A stretch of 64,000 bases of DNA from Neptuniibacter sp. 1_MG-2023 (lineage in GTDB: Bacteria > Pseudomonadota > Gammaproteobacteria > Pseudomonadales > Balneatricaceae), in the NCBI RefSeq assembly GCF_030547185.1, contig NZ_JAUOQR010000007.1, forward strand, positions 124,001 through 188,000, in the 5' to 3' direction. Shown piece by piece: positions 53,663 through 63,351 of the stretch; position 1 is the first letter of the stretch; each line of letters starts with the position of its first letter. Both the position numbers and the translations under genes were made by a program. A model generated the notes under the pieces. It was not told the origin of the DNA, searched no databases, and was given only the letters and a program-made list of their open reading frames with translations.

Positions 53663-56425
53663 ATGAGCGAACAGCGCCACATATCCAACTCTCCTCTTAT
53701 TCTAGTCGACGGCTCCTCGTATTTATACCGCGCTTTCTTTGCTTCTCAGCAAGCAGACTTAAGAAATTCAGCTGGTGTGCCTACTGGAGCGATCCGAGTG
53801 GTCACTTCTATGCTGAAGAGTTTGGTTAAACAATATCCGGATAGCCCCATTGCTGTCATCTTTGATGCTAAAGGCAAAACGTTCCGAGATGATCTTTATA
53901 GCGACTATAAAGCGCAACGTCCGCCGATGCCAGATGATCTTCGCAGCCAAGTAGAACCAATTCACCAGATAGTGAAGGCGATGGGTATGCCTCTGATTGT
54001 TGAAGATGGCGTTGAAGCGGATGATGTGATCGGTACGCTTGCCTACCAAGCGAGCCAACAAGGTGTTGATACTATTATTTCCACTGGCGATAAAGATATG
54101 GCGCAGCTGGTGGATAAACATGTGACCTTAATCAACACTATGACTGATACGTTAATGGATGTTGAGGGTGTAAAGGATAAGTTTGGTATTCCGCCTGAGC
54201 TAATTATCGATTTTCTCGCCTTGATGGGAGATAAAGTCGATAACATACCTGGTGTTCCCGGCGTTGGTGAAAAAACCGCGTTGGCGCTTTTACAAGGTAT
54301 TGGTGGCATTAAAGATCTATATGAAAACCTAGATAAAATTGCAGACCTAGGTTTCCGTGGTTCTAAAACTATGGCTAAAAAGTTAGAAGAGAATAAAGAT
54401 AAAGCCGAACTCTCCTATCTATTAGCGACGATCAAGCTTGATGTAGAGCTACATGAAACCATAGCTGACTTTAAAAAGCCGCAACCTGACACTGAGGCTT
54501 TAATCAAACTGTTTGAGGAGTTTGAGTTTCGTTCTTGGCTTGTGGATCTTCAGTCCGGTGGTGGAGCTTCCGCGGAATTAGTTACAGAAAACAGTGCAAT
54601 GCCAGCAGCGCCAGAAAAAGTTGAATATGAAGTTATCTTTGAAGAGGCGGAATTAGATCGTTGGATTGAAAAGTTATCCACAGCTGAATTGTTTGCTTTT
54701 GATACAGAGACTACCAGTTTGAACTATATGGAAGCTGAGTTGGTGGGTGTTTCTTTTGCGGTTGAAGCGGGCAATGCGGCTTATGTTCCTGTTGCACATG
54801 ATTATATGGGCGCGCCTGAACAGATTAGTCGTGAGCGCTTGTTAGAAAAATTAAAACCCTTATTGGAAAGCAGTGAGCATAAGAAAGTAGGTCAGCACAT
54901 TAAATACGATATGAATGTATTGGCTAATTACGGTATCGAGATGCAAGGAATAGCGTTTGATACGATGCTGGAATCTTATGTACTTAACTCGACCGCATCT
55001 CGTCACGATATGGACAGTTTAGCTGACCGTTATTTAGGCGTTAAAACTGTTAAGTTTGAAGATATCGCTGGTAAAGGTAAGAAGCAGCTTACCTTTAATC
55101 AAATTGAGTTAGAGCAAGCGGGGCCTTACGCAGCCGAAGATGCTGATATTACCTTGCGCCTCCATCAAGCTATTGATGCACAACTTAGTAAAGATGAAAC
55201 ACTCTCCAAAGTATTTACCGAAATAGAAAAACCATTGATTCCTGTGTTGTCGCATATAGAGCGCAACGGCGCCCTAGTTGATCCTAATGTGTTGGGTGAG
55301 CAGAGTATCGAGTTGGCAGCACGAATGATTGAGTTAGAGCGAGAGGCGTATGATATAGCGGGCAAAGAGTTTAACTTAGCCTCACCTAAGCAGCTTCAGC
55401 AGATATTGTTTGAAGAGCAGGGTATCCCTGTAATTAAGAAGACGCCTAAAGGTGCACCCTCGACCGCGGAAGAGGTGCTACAAGAACTTGCGCTTGAATA
55501 TCCGCTCCCACAACGGATTTTGGAACACCGTAGTTTAAGTAAGTTGAAATCAACTTATACAGATAAACTGCCATTAATGATTAATCCGCGAACGCACCGT
55601 ATCCATACCTCTTATCATCAGGCAGTGACTGCAACGGGGCGTTTATCTTCAACGGACCCTAATTTACAGAATATACCTGTTCGCACACAGGAAGGGCGTA
55701 GGATTCGTCATGCCTTTATTGCGCCTGAGGGTTATAAGATTGTCGCGGCCGATTACTCACAAATTGAATTACGCATAATGGCCCATCTATCCCAAGATAA
55801 AGGGTTGTTAGAAGCCTTCTCTAAAGGTGCTGATATACATAGCGCAACAGCGGCAGAGGTCTTTAAGGTTGAACTCAATGAGGTAAGTAGTGATCAGCGA
55901 CGCAGTGCGAAAGCGATCAACTTTGGTTTGATTTATGGGATGTCAGCCTTTGGTTTAGCTAAGCAGCTCGGTATTAGTCGTAAGGAAGCGGGGCAATATA
56001 TAGAACATTATTTTGCCACTTATCCTGGTGTGCAAAACTATATGGATGATGTGCGTGTTAAAGCGCAAGAGCAGGGTTACGTAGAAACCCTATTTGGTCG
56101 CCGCTTATATCTGCCTGAGATTAAAGCGAAAAATGCGATACGTCGCCAAGCTGCAGAACGTACCGCGATCAATGCACCTATGCAGGGAACCGCAGCAGAT
56201 ATTATCAAACGGGCAATGGTCTCTGTGGATAATTGGTTAGCGGGAGCTGATTATGATGTTCGTATGATTATGCAGGTGCATGATGAATTGGTCTTCGAGG
56301 TGCGTGAAGATCAGGTTGATGCCTTTGTGAATGAGGTGAAGCAACAGATGGCGGGAGCGGCTGATTTAGATGTGCCGCTTTTAGTGGAAGCGGGTGTAGG
56401 TGATAATTGGGAACAGGCTCATTAA
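53663..56425 (+). CDS. polA: DNA polymerase I
   Basis: 920 residues from ATG 53663 ([29 protein letters not shown]). Upstream ATGs at 53624 and 53639 are in frame, but the family usually starts just before [12 protein letters not shown]. 5'-nuclease domain with [17 protein letters not shown]; proofreading domain with [21 protein letters not shown] (the DxE residues are kept, so exonuclease is likely active); polymerase motifs A ([14 protein letters not shown]), B ([21 protein letters not shown]) and C (VHDELVFEV). It fills gaps in repair and removes RNA primers. Confidence 0.96.
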   Translation: MSEQRHISNSPLILVDGSSYLYRAFFASQQADLRNSAGVPTGAIRVVTSMLKSLVKQYPDSPIAVIFDAKGKTFRDDLYSDYKAQRPPMPDDLRSQVEPIHQIVKAMGMPLIVEDGVEADDVIGTLAYQASQQGVDTIISTGDKDMAQLVDKHVTLINTMTDTLMDVEGVKDKFGIPPELIIDFLALMGDKVDNIPGVPGVGEKTALALLQGIGGIKDLYENLDKIADLGFRGSKTMAKKLEENKDKAELSYLLATIKLDVELHETIADFKKPQPDTEALIKLFEEFEFRSWLVDLQSGGGASAELVTENSAMPAAPEKVEYEVIFEEAELDRWIEKLSTAELFAFDTETTSLNYMEAELVGVSFAVEAGNAAYVPVAHDYMGAPEQISRERLLEKLKPLLESSEHKKVGQHIKYDMNVLANYGIEMQGIAFDTMLESYVLNSTASRHDMDSLADRYLGVKTVKFEDIAGKGKKQLTFNQIELEQAGPYAAEDADITLRLHQAIDAQLSKDETLSKVFTEIEKPLIPVLSHIERNGALVDPNVLGEQSIELAARMIELEREAYDIAGKEFNLASPKQLQQILFEEQGIPVIKKTPKGAPSTAEEVLQELALEYPLPQRILEHRSLSKLKSTYTDKLPLMINPRTHRIHTSYHQAVTATGRLSSTDPNLQNIPVRTQEGRRIRHAFIAPEGYKIVAADYSQIELRIMAHLSQDKGLLEAFSKGADIHSATAAEVFKVELNEVSSDQRRSAKAINFGLIYGMSAFGLAKQLGISRKEAGQYIEHYFATYPGVQNYMDDVRVKAQEQGYVETLFGRRLYLPEIKAKNAIRRQAAERTAINAPMQGTAADIIKRAMVSVDNWLAGADYDVRMIMQVHDELVFEVREDQVDAFVNEVKQQMAGAADLDVPLLVEAGVGDNWEQAH

Positions 56426-56443
56426 GCCCAAAGGTAGATATAA

Positions 56444-56474
56444 TTGAACTATTGTGACAAACCAATGTCATAAT
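56444..56474 (+). promoter_or_regulatory. candidate promoter of the polA-engB intergenic RNA
   Basis: TTGAAC (56444-56449) and CATAAT (56469-56474), spacing 19 nt. The -10 matches 5 of 6; the spacing is longer than ideal. It would start transcription near 56481. Confidence 0.4.
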
Positions 56475-56480
56475 TTAAGA

Positions 56481-56580
56481 GCTATCACTTTACTCTAGCG
56501 ATAGCTCTTTCCAGCAAGTATGTATTAACGCCCTGTGGTATCAGTCGTTCCCCTTTTAACGATTCACAGGGCATTTTTTT
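56481..56580 (+). ncRNA. candidate small RNA between polA and engB
   Basis: About 100 nt. The 5' hairpin GAGCTATC (56479-56486) / GATAGCTC (56500-56507) is perfect over 8 bp, so the true 5' end may be 56479. A single-stranded linker (56508-56529) follows. A terminator stem GCCCTGTG (56530-56537) / CACAGGGC (56565-56572) carries an inner stem TCGTT / AACGA with a CCCCTTTT loop, then seven T. A C-rich exposed loop could pair with Shine-Dalgarno sequences. Spot 42 in enterics and ErsA in Pseudomonas occupy the same gap. I see no clear sequence identity, so this is a positional analogue at most. It could alternatively be only the polA terminator. Confidence 0.5.
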
Positions 56581-56605
56581 GTTTGCTAGTAATGATCTAT
56601 TCTAT

Positions 56606-57247
56606 TTATTCGCTTTCTGGTTGATCATTTTCAGGTAATAACCAACAGTCTAAACGATGGCGAAGTTGATCAACATTTTGCTTTTTCAATGCTGAGAATG
56701 TTTGCACTGTCACAAGATCGCCTAATACTTCACTAAGTTCCTTGCGGATTTTTAGAAGTGTTGATTGGGCCGGTCCCTTTTTTAGCTTGTCAGCTTTAGT
56801 TAATAACACATGTAGTGGCATATGGGAGGATTGGCACCAGCCGATCATCATATGATCGAACTCTTTCATCGGGTGACGTATATCCATTACAAGCACTACG
56901 CCTTGCAAGCATTGACGCTTCTGTAGATATTCATCAAGATGTTGTTGCCAATGCTGCTTCATCTCAATCGGGACTTTAGCGTACCCGTAACCAGGCAGAT
57001 CGACGATACGTAGACCTTCAATATTGAGATCGAAAAAGTTTATTAATTGAGTTCGGCCAGGTGTTTTTGAGGTACGGGCCAGTTTTCCGTTGTTTGTAAG
57101 TGTGTTAATCGCGCTAGATTTACCCGCATTTGAGCGGCCAGCAAACGCAACTTCTGCGCCTACATCTTCCGGACACTGATGTAATTTTGCCGCGCTTTTA
57201 TTAAATCGTGCGCTGTTATAGTGAACGGTTAATTGATCTGATGACAT
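56606..57247 (-). CDS. engB: ribosome biogenesis GTPase EngB (YihA/YsxC)
   Basis: 213 residues. G1 [15 protein letters not shown]2 region [16 protein letters not shown]3 [11 protein letters not shown]4 LTKADKL, and the typical [15 protein letters not shown]. It is a single-domain GTPase of 50S subunit assembly. Placed tail to tail with polA across the candidate small RNA and divergent from cytochrome c4, as in pseudomonads. Confidence 0.95.
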   Translation of the reverse strand: MSSDQLTVHYNSARFNKSAAKLHQCPEDVGAEVAFAGRSNAGKSSAINTLTNNGKLARTSKTPGRTQLINFFDLNIEGLRIVDLPGYGYAKVPIEMKQHWQQHLDEYLQKRQCLQGVVLVMDIRHPMKEFDHMMIGWCQSSHMPLHVLLTKADKLKKGPAQSTLLKIRKELSEVLGDLVTVQTFSALKKQNVDQLRHRLDCWLLPENDQPESE

Positions 57248-57458
57248 ATTTTGGGCCGCTTTTTTGGTAATCGCTACTAAAGGAACAGAGATTGTCGTTC
57301 CAGTTTGTGTGGATATTGGTTTATAATTGCGCCAATTTTACCTGCGATCAGGATTTAGCTCTAGTCTGCAGGGAAGTGAGGATAACATTGGTCAACGTAA
57401 AACTATTAGTGTTTTACATAGATCAAACATAATTTTAATCAAGAGTCTGGGTTCGTCG

Positions 57459-58064
57459 ATGAATAAACTACTGATTAGCTTGCTTGTGACCATAGGTCTT
57501 ACTGGTGTAGCTCATGCGGCAGGTGATGCTGCTGCAGGAAAAGGCAAAACGGCTGTATGTGGAGCTTGTCACGGTGCTGACGGTAACAGCGCAGTGGCAA
57601 ACTTCCCTAAACTAGCAGGTCAGAATGAAACTTATCTGATCAAACAGCTTAATGAAATTAAAGCAGGCACTCGCCCGGTTGTGGAAATGACAGGTCTACT
57701 TGACGCGTTAAGTGATCAAGATATGGCTGATATTGCTGCTTACTTTGCAAAACAGCAAGGTACAGTGGGACATGCTGCCAAAGATCTAGTTGAGCAAGGC
57801 GAGAAGATCTACCGTTCTGGTATTGCTGCTAAAGGTGTCGCTGCTTGTACAGCATGCCACGCTCCAACAGGTCAAGGTAACGACCAAGCTGGTTTCCCTG
57901 CTATTGGTGGACAGCACGCTGCATATACAGAAAAACAGTTACATGCTTTCCGTACAGGTGAACGTGCTAACGATCCTCAAGGTATGATGCGTGATACAGC
58001 TGGTAAACTAAGCGATGCAGAAATTAAAGCGGTTGCTAGTTATATCCAAGGACTGAGTAAATAA
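57459..58064 (+). CDS. diheme cytochrome c4
   Basis: 201 residues from ATG 57459, which gives a clean signal peptide (MNKLLISLLVTIGLTGVAHA). The frame is open upstream to 57327 without coding character. Two heme sites: CGACHG (C34, C37, H38) and CTACHA, each followed by a distal Met in a repeat (MTGLLDALSDQDMADIAAYFA and MMRDTAGKLSDAEIKAVASYIQ). The two halves are homologous, as in cytochrome c4, a periplasmic electron carrier to terminal oxidases. Confidence 0.92.
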   Translation: MNKLLISLLVTIGLTGVAHAAGDAAAGKGKTAVCGACHGADGNSAVANFPKLAGQNETYLIKQLNEIKAGTRPVVEMTGLLDALSDQDMADIAAYFAKQQGTVGHAAKDLVEQGEKIYRSGIAAKGVAACTACHAPTGQGNDQAGFPAIGGQHAAYTEKQLHAFRTGERANDPQGMMRDTAGKLSDAEIKAVASYIQGLSK

Positions 58065-58078
58065 ATTCAGTTCGAGTT

Positions 58079-58109
58079 AAAAAAAGGCAGCGTAAGCTGC
58101 CTTTTTTTT
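58079..58109 (+). terminator. terminator after cytochrome c4
   Basis: 8-bp stem AAGGCAGC / GCTGCCTT with a GTAA loop (58084-58103), a run of A on the left and eight T on the right. It could work in both directions. Confidence 0.9.
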
Positions 58110-58196
58110 GTAGATGTTTTTCTGACAAGATGGAACTTTATCGTCTGCTGTTATGTCTATTCTTAATTCAGTTGATTGTTCGGAGCATAAAATAGA

Positions 58197-58820
58197 ATGA
58201 AAAAAATTGGCTTTATATTGATCGCTTTGTTTTTGCCGTTACTTGTTCAAGCAGAAGATTACCGTGAGGGTGTGCACTACGTTAAGTTAACAACGCCTGT
58301 ACGCACGATTGATCAGAGTAAGGTAGAAGTGGTTGAGATGTTTGGTTATCCATGTCCCCATTGTAATAGCTTCGAGCCTTACATTAAAAACTGGAACAGT
58401 AATCAAGCGGATGATGTGAACTTTGTTCGTATCCCTGTAGTTTTTGGGCGTAGCTGGGAACCGATGGCACGTGCTTTTTATGCATCAGAGCTTATGAAAA
58501 CGTTAGATAAAACGCATGAGGCGACTTTTCATGCGATTCATGTTGAGCGTCGTCGCTTTGCTGGTATGAATGACTTTTCTGAGTTTTACGCAAATTTAGG
58601 CCTTGATCGCGGCCAGTTTGATAAAATGTATAACTCCTTTGCGGTTAACATGAAGCTAAAGCAAGGCGATTCTAAGCTGCGTGGTTACGGTGTTGAAGGT
58701 GTACCGGCAATGATTGTTAATGGCAAGTATCGCATTAGTGCTCAGATGGCGGGTGGTCAGCAAGAGATGTTAAAAGTAGTGAATTTCTTAGTTGAGAAGG
58801 AACGCTCCGCAGCCGAGTAA
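58197..58820 (+). CDS. dsbA: thiol:disulfide oxidoreductase DsbA
   Basis: 207 residues. Signal peptide MKKIGFILIALFLPLLVQA, active site C53-P-H-C56 in EMFGYPCPHCNSFEP (the DsbA CPHC), helical insert, and cis-proline in VEGVPAMIVNG. It introduces disulfides in periplasmic proteins. The cytochrome c4-dsbA order near engB and polA is seen in pseudomonads. Own terminator downstream. Confidence 0.95.
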   Translation: MKKIGFILIALFLPLLVQAEDYREGVHYVKLTTPVRTIDQSKVEVVEMFGYPCPHCNSFEPYIKNWNSNQADDVNFVRIPVVFGRSWEPMARAFYASELMKTLDKTHEATFHAIHVERRRFAGMNDFSEFYANLGLDRGQFDKMYNSFAVNMKLKQGDSKLRGYGVEGVPAMIVNGKYRISAQMAGGQQEMLKVVNFLVEKERSAAE

Positions 58821-58833
58821 ACCTAAAGATTAA

Positions 58834-58860
58834 AAAAAACGCCCTTCATGGGCGTTTTTT
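58834..58860 (+). terminator. terminator after dsbA
   Basis: Perfect 11-bp stem AAAAAACGCCC / GGGCGTTTTTT with a 5-nt loop. The A-rich left arm makes it bidirectional in principle. It begins 14 nt after the stop. Confidence 0.92.
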
Positions 58861-58955
58861 TATATCTGTTTGCTATAAGCCCTAGTGCGAATTAGTTAGT
58901 TAGACTAACATAAGTTCAGACTGGATTTTTGGTTTCGATGTCCTGGGGATTTAGA

Positions 58956-60545
58956 GTGGCAGAAGAAAAAGTTGATTGGAAAAAGAAATATAGGGAATTG
59001 ACTCAAGAGTTGGAACAGCAAGAGCGCAAAAGTGCCGATGTTGAGAGCCAGCTACGTCAACTTGCTAGCTATTTAACGGTTGCCCTAGAAGGGGAAAGTC
59101 CGCAGTTTGATACTGAATTATCCCAGTTAAAGCCTCTACTGCAGAAAGCGTGTATGGAACACCTATCTGCTTTGAAGCAAACGACCAAACGTGTTGAAAA
59201 GCAAGTTAAAAGTAGAGTTGAGGTTAAGGATAAGCAAGCGCAAGAGGTTGTTGCTGCACTGTTAAAGTGGGTACGCATGTTACGTACCCAAGTACAAAGT
59301 AGCGGTGCCCAAAATATTCTTGATTCGCTTGAAACTCGAAGTCATGACATCAATGATAAAATTTATGGGCTGCCGGGTTTACTTGATGACTTGATCGAGT
59401 TGCAAAGTCATGTTGAGAGCGGCAGTGAGAGTGATGGGTCTTTTGAAAAGAGTGATTTCTCTTTAGAGAACACCGCCTCTACCGATGCGCTCGGTGACGA
59501 AGTTCGCATACTGTTAAAACATATAGGGACCGAGCTTCTTGAGCTTATCAGTGGGCTTAGCGTTCCGAAAGAAGATACCCCTGATGCACGCGAGTTAGTT
59601 CAGCGTATTGAAAGGGGTTTTGAATTACCGCATTTGCCTGAGATAGTTCACCTTGTTGTTCAATTGGTTATCAAATCGACTAGTAACACTAGCGATGATT
59701 TTGAAAATTATTTATTAGAATTAAGCTCAAGATTGACCGAAGTTCAGACTTTTGTTGTGGACAGCCGTCAAGAGCAGCAAGAGATTGGTCAAAATCAGCG
59801 AGAGCTTGATCAGCAAGTGCGTCAGGATGTTAAGCAGCTGCACCATACGGTTAAAAATACGAATGATATAAAGGATCTCAAAAACGCGGTCTCGTTTCAG
59901 CTGAGCGGCTTGATGCGAGCAATGGACAGCTTTAAAAAGAAAGAGGAAGAACGCGAGAGTCGCTTACAAGGTCGGTATGAGGATCTAATCTCAAAAGTTG
60001 ATGAGATGGAGCAAGAAACCCGCAAAGTGAAAGCCCATATGGAAGAGGAGCGTTTACGCGCAAGGACCGATCCGCTGACAGGCTTACCAAACCGTGCCGC
60101 GTATGATGAATATATTGTCCAAGAATATGAGCGTTGGTCGCGCTACCGTACGGCGTTTACTGTTGTTGTTGCGGACCTAGACCTTTTCAAAAGTGTAAAT
60201 GATAACTTTGGACATCTTGCCGGTGATAAGGTTTTACGTTTAGTTGCTAAGGTTATTACCAAAAATATTAGAGTGACTGACTTTGTTGCTCGTTATGGAG
60301 GTGAAGAGTTTGTTATTATCCTTCCCTCAACATCGGTCACTGAAGCCGTGCAGGCGATGAATAAACTAAGACTTTCATTGGCGAAAAGCCCATTTAATTT
60401 TCATGGTAAGCCTGTTGGGATCACAATGTCTTTTGGGGTGACTGAGATTAAAGAAGGTGATTCTTTAGAGGAGGCTTTTAACCGCGCTGATGCGGCACTG
60501 TATCAAGCTAAAGAAGATGGTCGTAATTTAGTCCGGGCTAACTAG
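58956..60545 (+). CDS. coiled-coil GGDEF diguanylate cyclase
   Basis: 529 residues, cytoplasmic. A long helical, charge-rich N-terminal region (1-365) contains two coiled-coil zones (about 5-40 and 285-365) and no recognised sensor domain. The C-terminal GGDEF domain has DPLTGLPNRAAYDEYI, DLDLFKSVNDNFGHLAGDKVL, GGEEF at 448-452 and an RxxD inhibition site (RVTD) five residues before it, so it should be active and feedback-controlled. GTG 58956 is chosen for the GGGGAT ribosome site; ATG 58938 and TTG 58929 are in frame. It precedes ubiB by 54 nt. Confidence 0.87.
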   Translation: MAEEKVDWKKKYRELTQELEQQERKSADVESQLRQLASYLTVALEGESPQFDTELSQLKPLLQKACMEHLSALKQTTKRVEKQVKSRVEVKDKQAQEVVAALLKWVRMLRTQVQSSGAQNILDSLETRSHDINDKIYGLPGLLDDLIELQSHVESGSESDGSFEKSDFSLENTASTDALGDEVRILLKHIGTELLELISGLSVPKEDTPDARELVQRIERGFELPHLPEIVHLVVQLVIKSTSNTSDDFENYLLELSSRLTEVQTFVVDSRQEQQEIGQNQRELDQQVRQDVKQLHHTVKNTNDIKDLKNAVSFQLSGLMRAMDSFKKKEEERESRLQGRYEDLISKVDEMEQETRKVKAHMEEERLRARTDPLTGLPNRAAYDEYIVQEYERWSRYRTAFTVVVADLDLFKSVNDNFGHLAGDKVLRLVAKVITKNIRVTDFVARYGGEEFVIILPSTSVTEAVQAMNKLRLSLAKSPFNFHGKPVGITMSFGVTEIKEGDSLEEAFNRADAALYQAKEDGRNLVRAN

Positions 60546-60599
60546 CATCCGCTTCTATCTTTGTTGTATTAATATAATTTTAATTAAGGTTCCTCTGCT

Positions 60600-62234
60600 G
60601 TGAAGCGTCTTTCACGTATTCTAAGAATAATCCAAGTGTTTGCTCGTTATCGTCTTGATACGATATTTTTAGGGTTATCTTTACCTTGGTACGTTCGTAT
60701 TTTATTTTGGTTATTACCTTGGCGTTTGTTTATTCGCGCATCTAAGCCGGAAGCGGTTCGTATTCGGTTGGCTTTAGAGGCGTTAGGGCCTGTTTTTGTT
60801 AAATTTGGTCAAATGCTTTCCACTCGCAGAGATCTTCTTTCTGATGAACTCGCGGCAGAGTTGAAAAAGTTACAAGACCGAGTGCCTCCTTTTTCCGGCC
60901 CGCAAGCCCAGAGTTTAATTGAAACTGCATTGGGGCAGCCGGTATCGGAGCTGTTTAGCTCGTTTGAGGTTGAGCCGTTGGCGTCGGCATCCGTTGCGCA
61001 AGTTCATGAAGCGACTATGTTTGATGGGCGAGATGTGGTTGTTAAGGTTATCCGTCCAGGAATTAGCAAAACGATTCGAAAGGATGTAGATCTCTTATTT
61101 ACCTTGGCTCGCCTTGTACATGGCGTTTGGGCTGAGGGACGGCGTCTTCGCCCTGTAGAGGTTGTAGCTGAATATGAGCAAACTATCTTTGATGAGTTAG
61201 ACCTGCGTAAAGAAGCTGCGAATGGTTCACAGCTACGACGTAACTTTGATAACAGTGATGTTCTCTATATCCCTGAGATTTACTGGGATTTTACCCGTTC
61301 AAATGTACTCGTTATGGAGCGTATCCACGGTATTCCAGTGGCCGACCTTGAACAGTTAGCGGCTCAAGATACAGATATGAAGCTGCTTGCGGAGCGAGGC
61401 GTAGAGATCTTTTTTACCCAAGTATTTAGAGATAGCTTCTTTCATGCCGATATGCACCCGGGCAATATCTTCGTTTCTCGCAATAACCCTTCGCAGCCGC
61501 AATATATCGCAGTGGATTTTGGGATTATTGGTTCGTTGACACCGGAAGATCAAAGTTACCTTGCACGAAACTTCTTAGCTTTCTTTAAGCGAGACTATCG
61601 TTTAGTTGCTCAACTGCATGTGGATTCTGGTTGGGTGCCTGCGGATACTAATGTTGATGCATTTGAAACAGCAATTAGAAGTGTCTGTGAGCCTATATTT
61701 GAAAAACCATTAAAAGAGATCTCTTTTGGACAGGTTTTACTTGGGTTATTTCAGACAGCTCGACGTTTTAATATGGAAGTGCAGCCACAGTTGGTATTGC
61801 TCCAAAAAACATTGTTAAATATCGAAGGGCTAGGTCGACAGCTTTATCCTGACCTTGATCTATGGAAAACAGCTAAACCTTTCCTAGAAAACTGGATGAA
61901 AGAGCGAATGGGGCCCAAAGGCGTCTACCGCACTATTAAGCAGCAAGCCCCAGATTGGTTAGAAAAGCTTCCCCATATGCCTCAACTTGTCTTTGATGCT
62001 CTAAATCAGGTGCGTAATTTAGATAATATTAGGCTTAGAGATCTACGTGCTTATCAGCAAGCGAAAGATGAGTTAGAGGCTAAGAGTAAGCGTCGTACCT
62101 ATTTAGCAATGCTCTTTATTGGCGGCAGTGTTATTACCGCTAGTCCAGAATTGCAGACTTGGTTGTGTGAGTTGCCTGTAAGTAGTTGGCTTTTGGCTAT
62201 TTTGGGTGGTGCGCTCTTATTTAAACGAGATTAG
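60600..62234 (+). CDS. ubiB: ubiquinone biosynthesis kinase-like protein UbiB
   Basis: 544 residues. The atypical kinase motifs are all present: [31 protein letters not shown] (the KxGQ family hallmark), [29 protein letters not shown] and [13 protein letters not shown]. Two C-terminal hydrophobic segments (about 500-540) anchor it to the membrane. It is an ATPase/kinase-like factor in aerobic ubiquinone synthesis. The start is GTG after TAAGG. ubiE and ubiJ are not adjacent. Confidence 0.95.
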   Translation: MKRLSRILRIIQVFARYRLDTIFLGLSLPWYVRILFWLLPWRLFIRASKPEAVRIRLALEALGPVFVKFGQMLSTRRDLLSDELAAELKKLQDRVPPFSGPQAQSLIETALGQPVSELFSSFEVEPLASASVAQVHEATMFDGRDVVVKVIRPGISKTIRKDVDLLFTLARLVHGVWAEGRRLRPVEVVAEYEQTIFDELDLRKEAANGSQLRRNFDNSDVLYIPEIYWDFTRSNVLVMERIHGIPVADLEQLAAQDTDMKLLAERGVEIFFTQVFRDSFFHADMHPGNIFVSRNNPSQPQYIAVDFGIIGSLTPEDQSYLARNFLAFFKRDYRLVAQLHVDSGWVPADTNVDAFETAIRSVCEPIFEKPLKEISFGQVLLGLFQTARRFNMEVQPQLVLLQKTLLNIEGLGRQLYPDLDLWKTAKPFLENWMKERMGPKGVYRTIKQQAPDWLEKLPHMPQLVFDALNQVRNLDNIRLRDLRAYQQAKDELEAKSKRRTYLAMLFIGGSVITASPELQTWLCELPVSSWLLAILGGALLFKRD

Positions 62235-62319
62235 GCTATCCCTCTGGGTATGGTGGAAGTAATATTGTTCGGGTATGCTTCCGCAACGAAAATTAGCATA
62301 GATAAAAGAGAGATATGAG

Positions 62320-62652
62320 ATGAGTGATGTACTAACTCAGCTGGGCAAGGTATTAGAAGAGCGAAAATCGGCATCTCCAGATAGCTCATATGTCTCAAGC
62401 TTACATGCGAAAGGTTTGAATAAAATTCTTGAAAAAGTGGGCGAAGAAGCGACCGAAACTATACTTGCGGCAAAAGATGCGCAGGTTAGTGGCGATAACA
62501 AAGATGTTATTTATGAAACAGCCGACCTTTGGTTTCATAGTCTAGTTGCATTGTCACATTTAGGTGAGAATCCTCAGGTAGTATTAGATGAATTGGCGCG
62601 ACGCTTTGACCTTTCGGGCTTAGAAGAAAAAGCATCAAGAGTAAAAGGCTAA
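62320..62652 (+). CDS. hisE: phosphoribosyl-ATP pyrophosphatase HisE
   Basis: 110 residues. [32 protein letters not shown] and [16 protein letters not shown] give the metal-binding EExxE and ExxD motifs of the MazG-like HisE fold. It performs the second step of histidine synthesis. In Pseudomonas hisI usually precedes hisE between ubiB and tatA. Here only 85 nt separate ubiB and hisE, so hisI must be elsewhere. Confidence 0.95.
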   Translation: MSDVLTQLGKVLEERKSASPDSSYVSSLHAKGLNKILEKVGEEATETILAAKDAQVSGDNKDVIYETADLWFHSLVALSHLGENPQVVLDELARRFDLSGLEEKASRVKG

Positions 62653-62711
62653 GGTCTATTTGATAAATGAAGGTGATCTAATCGCCTCTGATTTCACGAC
62701 GGAGAATAACA

Positions 62712-62963
62712 ATGGGTTTAGGCGGTATTAGTATCTGGCAGCTTCTGATTGTTCTTGCCATTATTATTTTGATTTTTGGTACTAAAAAATTCAAAAATAT
62801 TGGCAGTGATTTAGGCGGCGCAGTTAAAGGCTTCAAAAAAGCGATGAGCGATGAAGAAAAGGCTCAGGAAGAAGCTGATAATAAACAGTTAAAGCAGGAT
62901 GATGCCGATTTTACTGATGCGAATAACGCAGATGTAAAAGAAGAGCAGAAAACTGATAAATAA
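62712..62963 (+). CDS. tatA: Sec-independent translocase protein TatA
   Basis: 83 residues. Opens [45 protein letters not shown]: one membrane helix, the FG hinge, an amphipathic helix, then an acidic tail. It forms the pore-like component that moves folded, twin-arginine-signal proteins. First gene of tatABC. Confidence 0.96.
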   Translation: MGLGGISIWQLLIVLAIIILIFGTKKFKNIGSDLGGAVKGFKKAMSDEEKAQEEADNKQLKQDDADFTDANNADVKEEQKTDK

Positions 62964-62976
62964 TTGGCCACGATAA

Positions 62977-63351
62977 ATGTTTGATATCGGTTTCGCCGAA
63001 ATATTGATTGTTGCGATTGTCGCATTGGTCGTGCTCGGTCCGGATAAGTTGCCTACCGCGATTCGAACGGTGGGATTATGGGTGGGGCGCATCCGTCGCA
63101 CTGTAGGTTCTATTCAGTCAGAAATTAGCCAAGAGCTTAAAATTGATGAATTGAAAAGAACGACAGCAATCAAAAAAGAAGAGTTAGAAAAAGAGCTGAG
63201 CGATATGCAGCAGCCTTTTGATATCTTAGGGGATGATTCCCCTATAGCGGCAAAAACTACTCCAGTTGAAGAGTTGCAAGCGAAAGCCGAAGACGCTCAG
63301 CAAGCTAAAGATGTTCAGGCCGTTGAAGAAACGGACAAGGTTGATAAGTAA
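62977..63351 (+). CDS. tatB: Sec-independent translocase protein TatB
   Basis: 124 residues. MFDIGFAEILIVAIVALVVLGPDKLPTAIRTVGLWVGRIRRTVGS is the TatB membrane helix with the conserved glutamate (E8) and GPxxLP hinge, followed by a long amphipathic helix and an acidic, variable tail. It works with TatC in signal recognition. Its stop overlaps the tatC start by 1 nt (TAATG). Confidence 0.96.
   Translation: MFDIGFAEILIVAIVALVVLGPDKLPTAIRTVGLWVGRIRRTVGSIQSEISQELKIDELKRTTAIKKEELEKELSDMQQPFDILGDDSPIAAKTTPVEELQAKAEDAQQAKDVQAVEETDKVDK

Noticed and set aside
57405-57440. Possible Anr/FNR box upstream of cytochrome c4
   Set aside because: Only the ATCAA half-site is good (within TTACATAGATCAA); the other half does not match TTGAT.
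57327-57458. N-terminal extension of cytochrome c4
   Set aside because: ATG 57459 gives a standard signal peptide, and the 44 upstream codons have no conserved sequence.
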